Shown: positions 46,162-55,561 of the stretch, piece by piece | Position numbering within the stretch: the first letter of the stretch is position 1 | Layout of the letters: each line of letters begins with the position of its first letter | Assembly (NCBI GenBank): GCA_963799425.1 | Contig: CAWCXA010000012.1 | Coordinates: 62,001-126,000 of the forward strand | Reading direction: 5' to 3' | DNA length: 64,000 nt | DNA from: CAVWSM01 sp963799425 | Lineage (GTDB): Bacteria > Actinomycetota > Actinomycetes > Jiangellales > Jiangellaceae | Made by a program: the position numbers and the translations under genes | The notes under the pieces: generated by a model | Seen by the model: only the letters and a program-made list of their open reading frames with translations | The model's database searches: none | What the model was told of the DNA's origin: nothing

Positions 46162-46945
46162 GCGCATCCACGACGACCTGATCGCCGACCTGACTGCCCT
46201 AGGTCGCGTGATCGACCAGTCCGCGGCCTCCGGGCTGACCACGCAACGAACCGCGGAGTTCGCCACGGCGGTCATGGACCGGGTCGCGACGCTACCCACA
46301 CCCGCTGCCGCACCGGAGCGCAGCTCATGGACCCGCCGGCTCTCGGAGCGCCTGGAGTCCAGCCGCCGGCGGATCGCGGTCGCGGTGGTCGCGGTAGTCA
46401 TCGCGATGCTGGCGACCCCCCCGGTGCGGGCGGCCGTCGCCGACTGGTTCGGCTTCGCTGGCGTGCTCGTCGAGCAGGGGTCCTCCGGCACCGACTCCGC
46501 GCCGCCGCCGCCGGGGCTGGCAGGGAACCTGACGCTGTCCGAGGCAGTGGACCTCGTCGACTTCGCGCCGTTGGCGCCCCAGTCGCTGGGCCTGCCAGAC
46601 GGCGTCGAGGTCTCCGCCGACCGCAGGGTCCTGTCGATGAGCTGGTCGACCGCCAACGAGGGCGTGCTGAGACTGGACCAGTTCGGCGCCGACCTCGACT
46701 TCACGATCGCCAAGCGCGCACCCGCGGTGCAGTACGCCCGGGTCGGCGGCTCGGATGCGCTCTGGTTCGAGGAGCCACACGAGGTCGTGCTACTCGAGGC
46801 CGACGGCAGCCAACGTACGGAGTCAGCGCGACTCGCCGGGCACACGCTGATATGGCAGGACGGCGACACCACGCTGCGCCTCGAAGGCGACGTCGACCTG
46901 GCCCGCGCCGTCGAGATCGCGACCTCGGCAACTTCGATCGACTGA
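46154..46945 (+). CDS. Anti-sigma-like membrane protein
   Basis: 263 residues, GTG start inside the sigma gene (eight-base overlap). A cytoplasmic N-terminus (~75 residues, AERIHDDLIADLTALGRVID) is followed by one membrane span (RIAVAVVAVVIAMLATP, about 77-95) and an extracytoplasmic domain of ~165 residues with a Pro-rich hinge and DUF4367-like strands (LVDFAPLAPQSLGLPDGVEV; DALWFEEPHEVVLLEADG). There is no HxxxCxxC zinc motif, so it is not a classical ZAS anti-sigma, but the place and topology fit an anti-sigma factor for the upstream ECF. Confidence 0.82.
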   Translation: MAERIHDDLIADLTALGRVIDQSAASGLTTQRTAEFATAVMDRVATLPTPAAAPERSSWTRRLSERLESSRRRIAVAVVAVVIAMLATPPVRAAVADWFGFAGVLVEQGSSGTDSAPPPPGLAGNLTLSEAVDLVDFAPLAPQSLGLPDGVEVSADRRVLSMSWSTANEGVLRLDQFGADLDFTIAKRAPAVQYARVGGSDALWFEEPHEVVLLEADGSQRTESARLAGHTLIWQDGDTTLRLEGDVDLARAVEIATSATSID

Positions 46946-46946
46946 C

Positions 46947-46972
46947 GGAACCCACGGGGCCGCGGCGGTGTA
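46947..46972 (+). promoter_or_regulatory. Second ECF-type promoter, same boxes as 45505-45530
   Basis: GGAACC (46947-46952), 14-base spacer, GGTGTA (46967-46972). It lies two bases after the anti-sigma stop, 33 bases before ATG 47005. The match to the sigma gene's promoter in box sequence, spacer length and distance to the gene makes it a likely target of the same sigma factor. Confidence 0.65.
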
Positions 46973-47004
46973 TCAGGGACGTCCCGATCCCTGAGGAGGC
47001 CGTC

Positions 47005-47742
47005 ATGCGCCCGTTCCGTGCAGCACTCGCTCTCGTAGGACTCGTCGCGTTGGCCCTGCTGACCGCCGTGACCGCGGCCGCGGGCGGCCCGACGAGCGCG
47101 CTGCTCGCGGTTCCCAGCGAGGGCAAGACGGCGTCCCTCTACTACACCGACCCCGAGTACGACGACCTCGCCCAACTGGTCGGGGCAATGGATTCCGCTG
47201 GCGCGGGCACAGTCGACACCTCCGGTCGAAGTCACGAAAGCGGACCGGGAGTGACGGTGACGTGGCTGATTCACGACGTCATGCCCTGGCGGGTCGACCG
47301 GATCTACCCAGGTGACGACGGCGTGCCCTGGATCTCGACACAGGTCGGGACCGAGACCGGTTCGATCTGGGACGGCCCTGTCGTCTGGCACCAGCCCGCT
47401 AGCCAAGCTGACTCCGCCGAACTCGTCGCGCTGCTCGATCGGCTCGGCGTCGGCGAGGCTTCGCGTGTCGCCGCGGCCAAGGGCAACTTCACCGGCGTCG
47501 CCGGTGCGCCGGTGACTGAATCGATCGAGCCGGCGACCGAGCCCCAGGCCGCGCCCGCGGAGTCGTCGGACGTCGCTGGCATCTGGTGGGGTCTCGGCGG
47601 GCTGGCCGGCGGCGTACTGCTCACACTCCTGTTCCTCCGCCTTCGTCGCGGCCACATGGCGGAAGCTGTGCCGGAACCAGCGGCGGACGCCGACGGTGCG
47701 CCGCCCAGCGAGGAGCTGGCCTGGGGCGGACGCCGCGGCTGA
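47005..47742 (+). CDS. Exported membrane-anchored protein of the ECF regulon
   Basis: 245 residues from ATG 47005 (GAGGAGG eight bases upstream). N-terminal signal peptide (RAALALVGLVALALLTAVTA), extracytoplasmic domain of about 150 residues (SLYYTDPEYDDLAQLVGAMD; VTWLIHDVMPWRVDRIYPGD), a Pro/Ala/Glu-rich stalk, a C-terminal membrane span (IWWGLGGLAGGVLLTLLFLR) and a short basic tail. Type I topology. It has its own ECF-type promoter, so it is probably made under the stress sensed by the sigma/anti-sigma pair. No enzyme motif. Confidence 0.85.
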   Translation: MRPFRAALALVGLVALALLTAVTAAAGGPTSALLAVPSEGKTASLYYTDPEYDDLAQLVGAMDSAGAGTVDTSGRSHESGPGVTVTWLIHDVMPWRVDRIYPGDDGVPWISTQVGTETGSIWDGPVVWHQPASQADSAELVALLDRLGVGEASRVAAAKGNFTGVAGAPVTESIEPATEPQAAPAESSDVAGIWWGLGGLAGGVLLTLLFLRLRRGHMAEAVPEPAADADGAPPSEELAWGGRRG

Positions 47743-47769
47743 CTTTGCCGATCAGGCTGCGGGTGTCCG

Positions 47770-49596
47770 CTACGGGAAGCTGACCACGAAGCTCGGCACG
47801 CCGATCGCGTCCGTGGTGACCGGTGCCCCCGTGTTGTTGACGACGTGGTCGATCGTGCCGGCGCTCAGGTTGACCGTCAGCAGGTGGTGCATCCGGATGC
47901 CCGGAGTCTCCGGCACCTCGAACCCGCGAGTGGCGTGAATCGTCGGGTTGACGTTGAAGAAGACATAGCTGCCGCCGCCCCACAGCTCGTGGCTCGTGAC
48001 CGAGTCGGCCACTTTGTAGGCGGCCCAGCCCAGGACGCCGTCGTGCTGGTAGGCGGCCTGGTCGGGCGGGTCGTACGGCAGCTCGTTCTGGAAGAGGATC
48101 GTCGTTCCGTTTTCGCCGTTCCAGATGGTGTTGTACTTCTGGTAGTGCTCGACGAACAGGCCGGTGGCGGTCACGTTGTCGCCGTTGACGATGACGCCGG
48201 TGTCAGCGGTGTTGACGTCCCAGCCAAATGAACCGGGGACGCCGTGGTCGGCGCGCCATGCCCAGATGTGGTCGAGCAGGACGTTGTCGCTATTGACCTC
48301 GAGGCTGACGGTGGCTTTGCCGACGTGCGGCCCGCCGATGCGGAAGAACACGTCGTGCAGCGTGGTCGGGTCGGACGGATCGCTCTTGTGAGCGTGCCGG
48401 GTGCCGACCTGAAGGAGCACTGGCGAGTTGACCGTGCCCGCGTCGATCATGACGCCTGCAATGTCAACACCCTTGACGTCTGCGACTTGCATCGGCACGG
48501 CGCCGTTGACTGCCGTAAGCGTGGGTACGCCAATGCCGAGCACTACAGTGTGGTTCCGCTTGACGCTGATGGTGCGGTCGACGTCGTAGACGCCAGGTGT
48601 GAAGAGCAGGTGCTTGCCCCGTGCGAGCTCCTGGTTGATTGTCTTGACGGAATCCGATGGCCTCGCCAGGAAGAACTCCGACAGGGGGATCGACTCTCCG
48701 GCCGTTGGACCGGCCTCCCACGTGGTGCCCGACGTCTCGGTGCCGGCGTCGGGAACGAACACGTTGTACGTGCCCTGCGCGTCGATGTACAGGTACGGCT
48801 TCTCGCGGCTGACCGGTGTCGTTGCCAGGGTGGTGAATGGCGGGCTGGGGAAGGTCTGCGCCGGGGCACCCTGGACACCGGCGAAGACCTGGTTCCACAC
48901 GGCGTTGGACCAGCCACCGATGCTGCTGTTCCGCACGATGTACTGCTGCTGAGATCCGTTGATGACGAAGGCTGTCTTGGAGTCCGCGATGAAGCCGCCG
49001 CTGGCGAACTGCGGTCCAGCAGTGCAGTAGTCGAAGAGGGTCAGGTTGCCGCCGGTCACGTTGACGCGACGCATCGGCGCCGCCTGCGAGGCGGCCCAGA
49101 AGTTCGCCGATGCTCGGCACCCGGTCTCCCCCATGATGTTGATCGTCAGGTTGGACACGGACCGCCAGAAGTTGACGAGCGCGATGCAGTTGTCCGGAGC
49201 AAGGCACCGGTTGTAGACGTCGACGTGGCCGTTGATGACGACGTCGTTCGGCGTCGCTCCCAGACCGGCGACCTCTGTGTAGTAGCCAACCTGGATGATC
49301 AGCGGTTCCGTGGGCGAGCCGTACGTGCCGGGCTTGAACAGCAACGCGTATCGCTGCGTGCCCATCTCGGCGTCGACCTGCTGGTCGCGGATGGCGTTGA
49401 CGGTCGCCTGGATCTCGCTCGTGGGCATGCTCGGGTCGAAGATCCGTACGTTGGGGCCGAAGTCGGGTTGGACGGCCGCCGGCGGAGCCTTCGGTGCGGC
49501 GGCGGCACTGCCACCCGCGACACCAACGAGGGTCACGGATGCCGTGGTCGCGATCATGGTCATGCCGACGAGGAATCTGGTGCGGAACCGTGTCAT
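47770..49596 (-). CDS. Secreted parallel-beta-helix protein (GH55/pectate-lyase-like)
   Basis: 608 residues from ATG 49596 (MTRFRTRFLVG; GAGAGGG upstream). Signal peptide to about residue 35 (hydrophobic run, then GGSAAAAPKA). The body has the right-handed beta-helix look of GH55-like proteins: RYALLFKPGTYG and LLFTPGVYDVDRTISVKRNH (recurring FxPGxY strands), LTINIMGETGCRASANFWAA, VSLEVNSDNVLLDHIWAWRA, GLFVEHYQKYNTIWNGENG. Such proteins are often annotated as coagulation-factor or adenylyl-cyclase proteins without support. Likely an exported polysaccharide-active or -binding protein; substrate unknown. Confidence 0.85.
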   Translation of the reverse strand: MTRFRTRFLVGMTMIATTASVTLVGVAGGSAAAAPKAPPAAVQPDFGPNVRIFDPSMPTSEIQATVNAIRDQQVDAEMGTQRYALLFKPGTYGSPTEPLIIQVGYYTEVAGLGATPNDVVINGHVDVYNRCLAPDNCIALVNFWRSVSNLTINIMGETGCRASANFWAASQAAPMRRVNVTGGNLTLFDYCTAGPQFASGGFIADSKTAFVINGSQQQYIVRNSSIGGWSNAVWNQVFAGVQGAPAQTFPSPPFTTLATTPVSREKPYLYIDAQGTYNVFVPDAGTETSGTTWEAGPTAGESIPLSEFFLARPSDSVKTINQELARGKHLLFTPGVYDVDRTISVKRNHTVVLGIGVPTLTAVNGAVPMQVADVKGVDIAGVMIDAGTVNSPVLLQVGTRHAHKSDPSDPTTLHDVFFRIGGPHVGKATVSLEVNSDNVLLDHIWAWRADHGVPGSFGWDVNTADTGVIVNGDNVTATGLFVEHYQKYNTIWNGENGTTILFQNELPYDPPDQAAYQHDGVLGWAAYKVADSVTSHELWGGGSYVFFNVNPTIHATRGFEVPETPGIRMHHLLTVNLSAGTIDHVVNNTGAPVTTDAIGVPSFVVSFP

Positions 49597-49716
49597 GAGC
49601 GACGACCTACCCTCTCCGTTCTGGCTGGGCGCGACGGACATAGCCGCGGCTCGGACGTTACTCCGCGCCGAGATGCACTTCCATGTCTCTGGTTGACGAC
49701 CGACATCAAGCGCAGA

Positions 49717-50742
49717 TCAGATCGGTTGGCCGCAACCTCCCGGGCCCCAATTCGTGAACTCGGTGATGGCGTTGCTCGGTGCCGACGCATTGCCGGCCCG
49801 GTCCACGGCGACGATGGTGACTGCGTTCGAGCCGAGGACCTCGGTGTAGGCGACTGTCTGCGTGCCGCCAGGGATTACCTCGTTGATGATGCCGTTGATG
49901 CGCAACTCGTACTCGACGGAAACCCCCTCCACGTTGTCGGTGGACCCGGTCCACCGCGTCCACAGCTCCTCCGGGCAGGAGCTTGTTCCGCCTCCGCTCA
50001 CCGATAGCAAGGTCGGCGTCGTTGGTGCGACGGTGTCGCTGCTCGGCGCGGTAGTCGCTGTCACGGTATTGCTCAAGGCGGAGACATTCCCGTTCCCGTC
50101 GATGGCGCGGACCGCGAACGCGTACGACGTCCCCGGCTCGAGGTGCCGAACCCACGCACCCTGCGCCGACGGAGGCGGGAACGTGCCTGGGGTCACTGTC
50201 GACCAGGCGTTCGGGGTCGGGACACCGTTGACCAGGATGTCGTAACGGACCGGACCCCAGTCGTCGGTCGAGCTGGTCCAGTGCAGCAGCACCTTGCTGC
50301 CGTTCACCGCGTCGACGGCCAGGCCGGACGGGGCGGTCGGCGGGTTCAGCTCCCGCTCCGTTATCACGGTGACCGCGTTGCTCGGCCACGACCAGTTGAA
50401 CCGCGCGTCATGGGCTTGGACAACGAATGTGTACGAGGTCCCGGGCCGCAGGCCCGAAATCGTCACGCTGGTCTGTGTCGTCCTCGCTACAACCTGCGTG
50501 TGGTCCGTCGCCCACGCGGCATAGCCTGCGACGCCGACGTTGTCGGTCGACGGACCCCAGGCCAGGCTTACGCTGGTCTGGCCCACCGACGTCGCGACGA
50601 GGTTGGTCGGCGTCGACGGCGATGTGGTGTCGGGTGCGGGAGGTCTTGGGCGCGCAGCAGCGACGCCGCCGCTCGTGAGCGCGACAAGCGCTGCCGCGAC
50701 CGTGGCTGCGGCGATGCGGTGCAGGGCTGGTCGGATGGACAT
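49717..50742 (-). CDS. Secreted protein with fibronectin type III domains
   Basis: 341 residues from ATG 50742 (GAGGGGAG upstream). A signal peptide (HRIAAATVAAALVALTSGGV then AAARP) is followed by three FN3 repeats, starting PSTPTNLVATSVGQTSVSLA, PTAPSGLAVDAVNGSKVLLH and PTTPTLLSVSGGG, each closing with the TSYTFVVQAHD / TSYAFAVRAIDGNGN / NAVTIVAVDRAGN pattern. Two Cys lie in the last part. FN3-only exported proteins of actinobacteria are usually adhesion or spacer parts of carbohydrate-active systems. It lies 121 bp upstream of the beta-helix gene on the same strand, so may be co-expressed. Confidence 0.88.
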   Translation of the reverse strand: MSIRPALHRIAAATVAAALVALTSGGVAAARPRPPAPDTTSPSTPTNLVATSVGQTSVSLAWGPSTDNVGVAGYAAWATDHTQVVARTTQTSVTISGLRPGTSYTFVVQAHDARFNWSWPSNAVTVITERELNPPTAPSGLAVDAVNGSKVLLHWTSSTDDWGPVRYDILVNGVPTPNAWSTVTPGTFPPPSAQGAWVRHLEPGTSYAFAVRAIDGNGNVSALSNTVTATTAPSSDTVAPTTPTLLSVSGGGTSSCPEELWTRWTGSTDNVEGVSVEYELRINGIINEVIPGGTQTVAYTEVLGSNAVTIVAVDRAGNASAPSNAITEFTNWGPGGCGQPI

Positions 50743-50963
50743 GGGCTGCGCTCCCCTCTGGGGCACCGACGACGGCCATGGACGATGTCCGCGACGTAAT
50801 ACGAGTGCGTCCGGTCGAGGGATTGCGCCGGCGGCGATCAGGCGGCGGTAGATCGAGCGACCCGACACTCAGGGTGTCGCGACTTTCGATGGGTTGTAGC
50901 GTTGAATGACCAGCCGGACAATCAGGGAGGGTCCCGGGGCGAGCCACGGGTCCCGGGGTAGGG

Positions 50964-51890
50964 ATGTCTTCGAGCCACCCCGTCCACAGCGCGCTGGCGG
51001 CGTTCGACCGCGAGCCCGCCTGGCTCAACTCTGAGCCCCTCACGGCCGATGGCTTGCGCGGGCGTGCGGTCCTCGTGGACATCTGGACGTACTCGTGCGT
51101 CAACTGGCTAAGGACCCTGCCGTACGTCAGGGCGTGGCACGAGAAGTATCGCGACCGTGGACTCGTTGTCGTCGGCGTGCACGCACCGGAGTTCGGGTTC
51201 GAGCACGACCTTGACAACGTGCGGCATGCGGTCGGCGTGCTGGGCGTCGGCTATCCGGTCGTCATCGACAACGACTTCGTGATCTGGCGGTCGTTGGACA
51301 ACCACTACTGGCCGGCCAAGTACCTCGTCGATCCCGACGGGCGAGTCCGCTTCCACCATTTCGGCGAGGGTGCGTACGAGGAGACGGAGCGAGCGATCCA
51401 GCAGCTGCTAGGTGTCGACGATGGGACCGTCCGCGTCGACGCCGGGGGCATCGCGGAGGCCGCTGACTGGGACAACCTGAGGTCACCGGAGACCTACCTG
51501 GGCTCCGCCCGCGGTGAACGCCGCAGCGACAAGAGTGCCGATGAGCTCGCGCTCAACCAGTGGGCGCTCGCCGGCAACTGGTCAGTGGGCGAGGAGGCCG
51601 CGGTGCTCGAAGAGCCCGGCGGGTCCGTCGCGTACCGCTTCCAGGCGCGCGACCTCAACATTGTCCTCACACCACCGACCTCCCGCGCCCCGGTCCGCTT
51701 CGCCGTGAAGCTTGACGGTCAGCCGCCGGGCGACTCCCACGGCCTAGACGTCGATGGGTCTGGCAATGGCGCTGTAGTGGAGCCGCGGATGTACCAGCTC
51801 GTCCGCCAGCGAGGGACCGCCGCCCAGCGAGCCTTCGAGATCACGTTCCTCGATCCGGGCGTGCACGCCTACGTCTTCACTTTTGGCTAG
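50964..51890 (+). CDS. DipZ-like thioredoxin-fold protein with CxxW active site
   Basis: 308 residues from ATG 50964. The N-terminal ~150 are a TlpA/DipZ thioredoxin domain: GRAVLVDIWTYSC, GLVVVGVHAPEFGFEHDLDN, NHYWPAKYLVDPDGRV with the cis-Pro-region. The C-terminal ~150 (LNQWALAGNWSVGEEAAVLE; IVLTPPTSRAPVRFAVKLDG) match the DipZ/NHL-type beta domain. DipZ relatives have CINC; here it is Cys45-Val-Asn-Trp48 (TGCGTCAACTGG), so one redox Cys is gone. It cannot work as a normal disulfide exchanger, though a monothiol role is possible. No signal peptide or membrane part. Confidence 0.88.
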   Translation: MSSSHPVHSALAAFDREPAWLNSEPLTADGLRGRAVLVDIWTYSCVNWLRTLPYVRAWHEKYRDRGLVVVGVHAPEFGFEHDLDNVRHAVGVLGVGYPVVIDNDFVIWRSLDNHYWPAKYLVDPDGRVRFHHFGEGAYEETERAIQQLLGVDDGTVRVDAGGIAEAADWDNLRSPETYLGSARGERRSDKSADELALNQWALAGNWSVGEEAAVLEEPGGSVAYRFQARDLNIVLTPPTSRAPVRFAVKLDGQPPGDSHGLDVDGSGNGAVVEPRMYQLVRQRGTAAQRAFEITFLDPGVHAYVFTFG

Positions 51891-51901
51891 CACACGGCAA
51901 G

Positions 51902-53494
51902 CTAGAGCTGTTGCGCGCCGGGCTGGCCGTCGTCGATGACGAACGAGGCGAACGTCGACTCGGGGGCATCAGAACGGCTCACCGTGCTGACGACTTGCAG
52001 GTCGGCCCGCAACTCAGACTTGCGGAGCCGGCAGCGCACATATCCTCGCCGGTCGCCGTCGAAGAACCGGATGTGCGGGTTGAACGGGATCATCGGCCCG
52101 TAGTAGGGGCCATACACTTCACCGTCGCCGTTGCTCGAGATCGAGGTGCCCACGATCTCGGTGGCCACCACGGCCGACTCGGGGTGGTCGAAGTCACGCA
52201 GGATGTCGTTGACGAAGGTCGAGTGCCAGTCCCCGGTCACCACCACCGGGTTGCTCACCTCATGCTGCACCCAGGCTTCGGTGAGCCGGTTGCGCGCGGC
52301 TGGGAAACCGTCCCAAGCGTCGTGCCACAGCAGGTCACCGGCCGCACCGTCGTGGTCGAGCCGGCCCAGCATGACGTTGCTGCCCAGGATGTTCCACCGC
52401 GCGTCCGAGGTGGCCAGCCCGTCGTACAGCCAGCTCTCTTGCTCTGATCCCAGCATTGTCACCTGCGGGTCGTACGCGGCGGCGCAGGCCTGCGCCTCCC
52501 CCCAGCCGCACGGCGGCGCCGTACGGTATTGCCGGCCGTCGACCACGTCGATCTGAGCCAGGTCACCCCAGGCCAGGCGGCGGTAGATGCGTGGCCCGGC
52601 GTGGCCGGGCATCGCCGGCGTGCGTACGGGTTGGTGCTCGTACCAGGCCTGGTACGCGGCGGCCCGCAAGGCGCCGATGTCCCCCTCGTACTGAGACAGG
52701 GTGCCGGCATAGTCGTTCTGCACTTCATGGTCGTCCCAGACGACCAGCCACGGGAACCGGGCATGCGCCGCCTGCAGGTCCGGGTCGCTCTTGTACAGGG
52801 CGTACTGCATGCGCCACCGCTCGACATCACGCGGCGCCTCACGCAACACCTCTGGCGTCGGAGTCTGCCGGAAGCCGCCGTCCGCACCGATCCCGCCTTC
52901 GTACACGTAGTCGCCCAAGTGCAACACCAGGTCGAGATCCTCTTGGGCCATATGCCGGTACGACGGGTAGTAGCCGTTGTCCCAGGCTTGGCAGGACGCG
53001 AAGGCGAACGCCAACGACCCGCCGCCGGCCCTCGACCTTGGCGTGGTGCGCGTACGACCGACAGCGGAGACGTCCTGGCGGTAGCGGAACCGATAGAACC
53101 ACTCACGGTCCGACCGCAGCCCGTCGACCTCCACGTGCACCGAGTGCGCGAGCTCCGGACGTGCCCACACGAAACCCTCACGCACGACATGGCGGAACCG
53201 CTCGTCACGGGCCACCTGCCACTGCACTGTGACCGGTCGCGACGGCATCCCACCGCCGGGCTCGAACAGCTGCGGCACCAGCCGGGTCCACAGCACCATT
53301 CCCGTAGCGGTCGGGTCCCCGCTCGCCACACCGAGCGTGAACGGATACCCGCCGCCTGCCGGGCGGGGCGCCGCCTCGGCACGGCTCACCGGCATCTGCG
53401 CGATCGCCGCCGCACCCGCCACACTCGCGACACCTGTCAGGAAGCGGCGCCGGTCGACACCGGTGGCCTGGTCTTGCGAATCCATGTCCGTCAT
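51902..53494 (-). CDS. phoD: PhoD-family alkaline phosphatase/phosphodiesterase, Tat-exported
   Basis: 530 residues. A Tat signal (DRRRFLTGVASVAGAAAIAQ) starts at residue 14. Then the PhoD N-terminal domain (FTLGVASGDPTATGMVLWTR), and the metallophosphatase core: FAFASCQAWDNGYYPSYRHM, LVLHLGDYVYEGG, FPWLVVWDDHEVQNDYAG, DVVDGRQYR, NPVVVTGDWHSTFVNDI. PhoD enzymes use Fe3+/Ca2+ and hydrolyse phosphomono- and diesters, including teichoic acid; export folded by Tat fits. No Pho box was looked for with certainty. It is convergent with the thioredoxin-fold gene. Confidence 0.93.
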   Translation of the reverse strand: MTDMDSQDQATGVDRRRFLTGVASVAGAAAIAQMPVSRAEAAPRPAGGGYPFTLGVASGDPTATGMVLWTRLVPQLFEPGGGMPSRPVTVQWQVARDERFRHVVREGFVWARPELAHSVHVEVDGLRSDREWFYRFRYRQDVSAVGRTRTTPRSRAGGGSLAFAFASCQAWDNGYYPSYRHMAQEDLDLVLHLGDYVYEGGIGADGGFRQTPTPEVLREAPRDVERWRMQYALYKSDPDLQAAHARFPWLVVWDDHEVQNDYAGTLSQYEGDIGALRAAAYQAWYEHQPVRTPAMPGHAGPRIYRRLAWGDLAQIDVVDGRQYRTAPPCGWGEAQACAAAYDPQVTMLGSEQESWLYDGLATSDARWNILGSNVMLGRLDHDGAAGDLLWHDAWDGFPAARNRLTEAWVQHEVSNPVVVTGDWHSTFVNDILRDFDHPESAVVATEIVGTSISSNGDGEVYGPYYGPMIPFNPHIRFFDGDRRGYVRCRLRKSELRADLQVVSTVSRSDAPESTFASFVIDDGQPGAQQL

Positions 53495-53712
53495 GTGTCC
53501 TGGCTACCCACTCCAGGTGACGAGCAGGTGCACATCAGACGAGCACCCTCAATAGGTTGTGTGTTGCACGGGTAGCCAAGCCTGACGGCGGGTGCCAACT
53601 ACTACAACTTCGTCGAGTCCACGGCGCTCGCGGACAACCGGTGTCTTGACCGAAGGTTGTCGGAGGACGATGCTCGGCGGCGACGAAAGGTCCGGCCCGA
53701 TCGGGGGGCGTC

Positions 53713-55539
53713 GTGGACAGGTCTAAGCAATTGCGGCGCAAGCGTCACATTGTCCGCCTTCTGGTCCTGATAGCCGCCGCCGCGGTGATCGCGCTACCGA
53801 CAGACGGGCTGCGAGCCTCCGCGGCGACCCAGTCGGCGACCACGCGCGCGGCAGCCGCGGCCTCTGACGTGGTCAGCGGCCGGTTGCTCGCGTTCAACGA
53901 CTTTCACGGCAACATCGACCCGCCGGCCGGCAGCGGCGGCCTCGTCAACGGTGTCCCTGCGGGAGGCGCGGAATATCTCTCCTTCTGGGTCAAGAAGCTG
54001 GAGGCCGAGGCGAAGCGCACGACACCGTACGTCTTCACCGTGGCAGCAGGTGACAACGTCGGCGCCTCCCCACTCGTGAGTGCAGCCTTCCACGATGAGC
54101 CCGCCATCGAGATCCTCAACAACCTGGGCTTAGACCTCACCTCCGTGGGGAACCACGAGTTTGACGAAGGGGTCACGGAGCTGCGCCGGCTCCAGTTCGG
54201 TGGGTGCCATCCCGTCGACGGATGCGCCGACGGCGACGGCTTCGCCGGCGCCAAATTCCCGATTCTCGCCGCCAACGTTGTCAACAAGCAGACCCGCCTG
54301 CCCATCCTGCTGCCACTTGGGATCAAGCTCGTCGGCACCGTGCCCGTCGCGTTCGTCGGCATGACGCTCGAGAGCACGCCATCAATCGTCAACCCCGCGG
54401 GCATCCAAAGCGTTGACTTCCTTGACGAGGTATCGACGGCGAACGCCTATGCCGACTTGCTGAGAAGGGTCGGAATCCGCTCCCTCGTCCTGCTCATTCA
54501 CGAGGGTGGTGCGCAAAATCCGCCGCCTCCCGTACAGGACATCAATGGCTGTGCCAACTTCTCCGGCGCGATCGCCAGCGTCGTCGCGGGCTTGCGACCG
54601 GAGTACGGCGTCGTGGTCTCGGGCCACACACACCGCTTCTACAACTGCGCACTGCCCAACTCGTCGGGCGGCAACTCGATCGTCACTAGCGCCGGAAGCA
54701 TGGGGACGCTGGTGACCGAGATTCAGTTCTCGGTGAGCAAGCGCACCAGGAGCATCGTTTCGGCCGTAGCGAGAAATGTCATCGCGGAGAACGGCATCCG
54801 CAACCCGGACGGCACATTCCAGCGCGATGCGAGCGGAAATTTCCTGCTCAATCCCGCGCTCGTCGATCCAGCGGCGAAGCAGATCGCGGACAAGTACCGG
54901 GTCGCGGTCGCTCCCCTCGCCAACCGCGTCGTCGGCAGCATCACCGCCGACATCGTCAGAGACGCAGTCCCCAGCGGGGAGAGCCCCCTTGGCGACGTGA
55001 TTGCCGACGCGCAGCTCGCGTACACGACCTCCGCCGGCGCACAGATCGCACTGATGAACCCGGGCGGCATCCGTGCCTCGCTCAATTTCGCCAATTCACC
55101 TGGCGGGGAAGCGCCAGGCCAGGTCACCTACGGCGAAGCCTTCACCGTCCAACCGTTCAACAACCTCGTGGTCACCCAAACGTTCACGGGGGCCCAGATC
55201 AAGAGCGTCCTTGAACAGCAGTTCGCGGGATTCGGTGGCCAGACAGTGCAGCGCATTCTGCAGCCGTCGAATGGTTTCAGCTATTCCTACGACACCACAC
55301 GAGCGCTGGGTGATCGGGTCCAGAACATGGCCCTCAGCGGTACGCCGATAGATCTCGCGGCCACGTACCGAGTGACGACCAACGACTTCCTGGCCAACGG
55401 CGGGGATGGGTTCACCAACCTCACCCTGGGCACCGAACGGACAACAGCACCCGGCTTCGACATCGACGCTCTCGTAGCCCACCTCGGCGCAGGGCCGGTG
55501 GCTCCGGGGCCGGCTAACCGGATCACGCGGATCGCCTAG
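53713..55539 (+). CDS. 5'-nucleotidase / UshA-family metallophosphoesterase, secreted
   Basis: 608 residues, GTG start 53713. The N-terminus (RSKQLRRKRHIVRLLVLIAA then ALP) is an export signal. Metallophosphoesterase motifs: LLAFNDFHGNID, VAAGDNVGASP, SVGNHEFDEGVTEL, VLLIHEGGA, VVSGHTHRFYNC. The C-terminal 5'-nucleotidase domain has ESPLGDVIADAQLAY, ALMNPGGIRASL and EAFTVQPFNNLVVTQTFTGA. These enzymes release phosphate from nucleotides outside the cell. With the PhoD on the opposite strand next door, this corner handles extracellular phosphate esters. Confidence 0.93.
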   Translation: MDRSKQLRRKRHIVRLLVLIAAAAVIALPTDGLRASAATQSATTRAAAAASDVVSGRLLAFNDFHGNIDPPAGSGGLVNGVPAGGAEYLSFWVKKLEAEAKRTTPYVFTVAAGDNVGASPLVSAAFHDEPAIEILNNLGLDLTSVGNHEFDEGVTELRRLQFGGCHPVDGCADGDGFAGAKFPILAANVVNKQTRLPILLPLGIKLVGTVPVAFVGMTLESTPSIVNPAGIQSVDFLDEVSTANAYADLLRRVGIRSLVLLIHEGGAQNPPPPVQDINGCANFSGAIASVVAGLRPEYGVVVSGHTHRFYNCALPNSSGGNSIVTSAGSMGTLVTEIQFSVSKRTRSIVSAVARNVIAENGIRNPDGTFQRDASGNFLLNPALVDPAAKQIADKYRVAVAPLANRVVGSITADIVRDAVPSGESPLGDVIADAQLAYTTSAGAQIALMNPGGIRASLNFANSPGGEAPGQVTYGEAFTVQPFNNLVVTQTFTGAQIKSVLEQQFAGFGGQTVQRILQPSNGFSYSYDTTRALGDRVQNMALSGTPIDLAATYRVTTNDFLANGGDGFTNLTLGTERTTAPGFDIDALVAHLGAGPVAPGPANRITRIA

Positions 55540-55561
55540 CAGTGTGGTCGTGATCTTGCGA

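Noticed and set aside
46327..47004. N-terminal extension of the 47005 gene
   Set aside because: Arg-rich shadow of the anti-sigma gene; ATG 47005 has GAGGAGG and a signal peptide.
45877..47655. 592-codon minus-strand frame
   Set aside because: Antisense to the sigma, anti-sigma and membrane genes, which have family motifs, ribosome sites and promoters.
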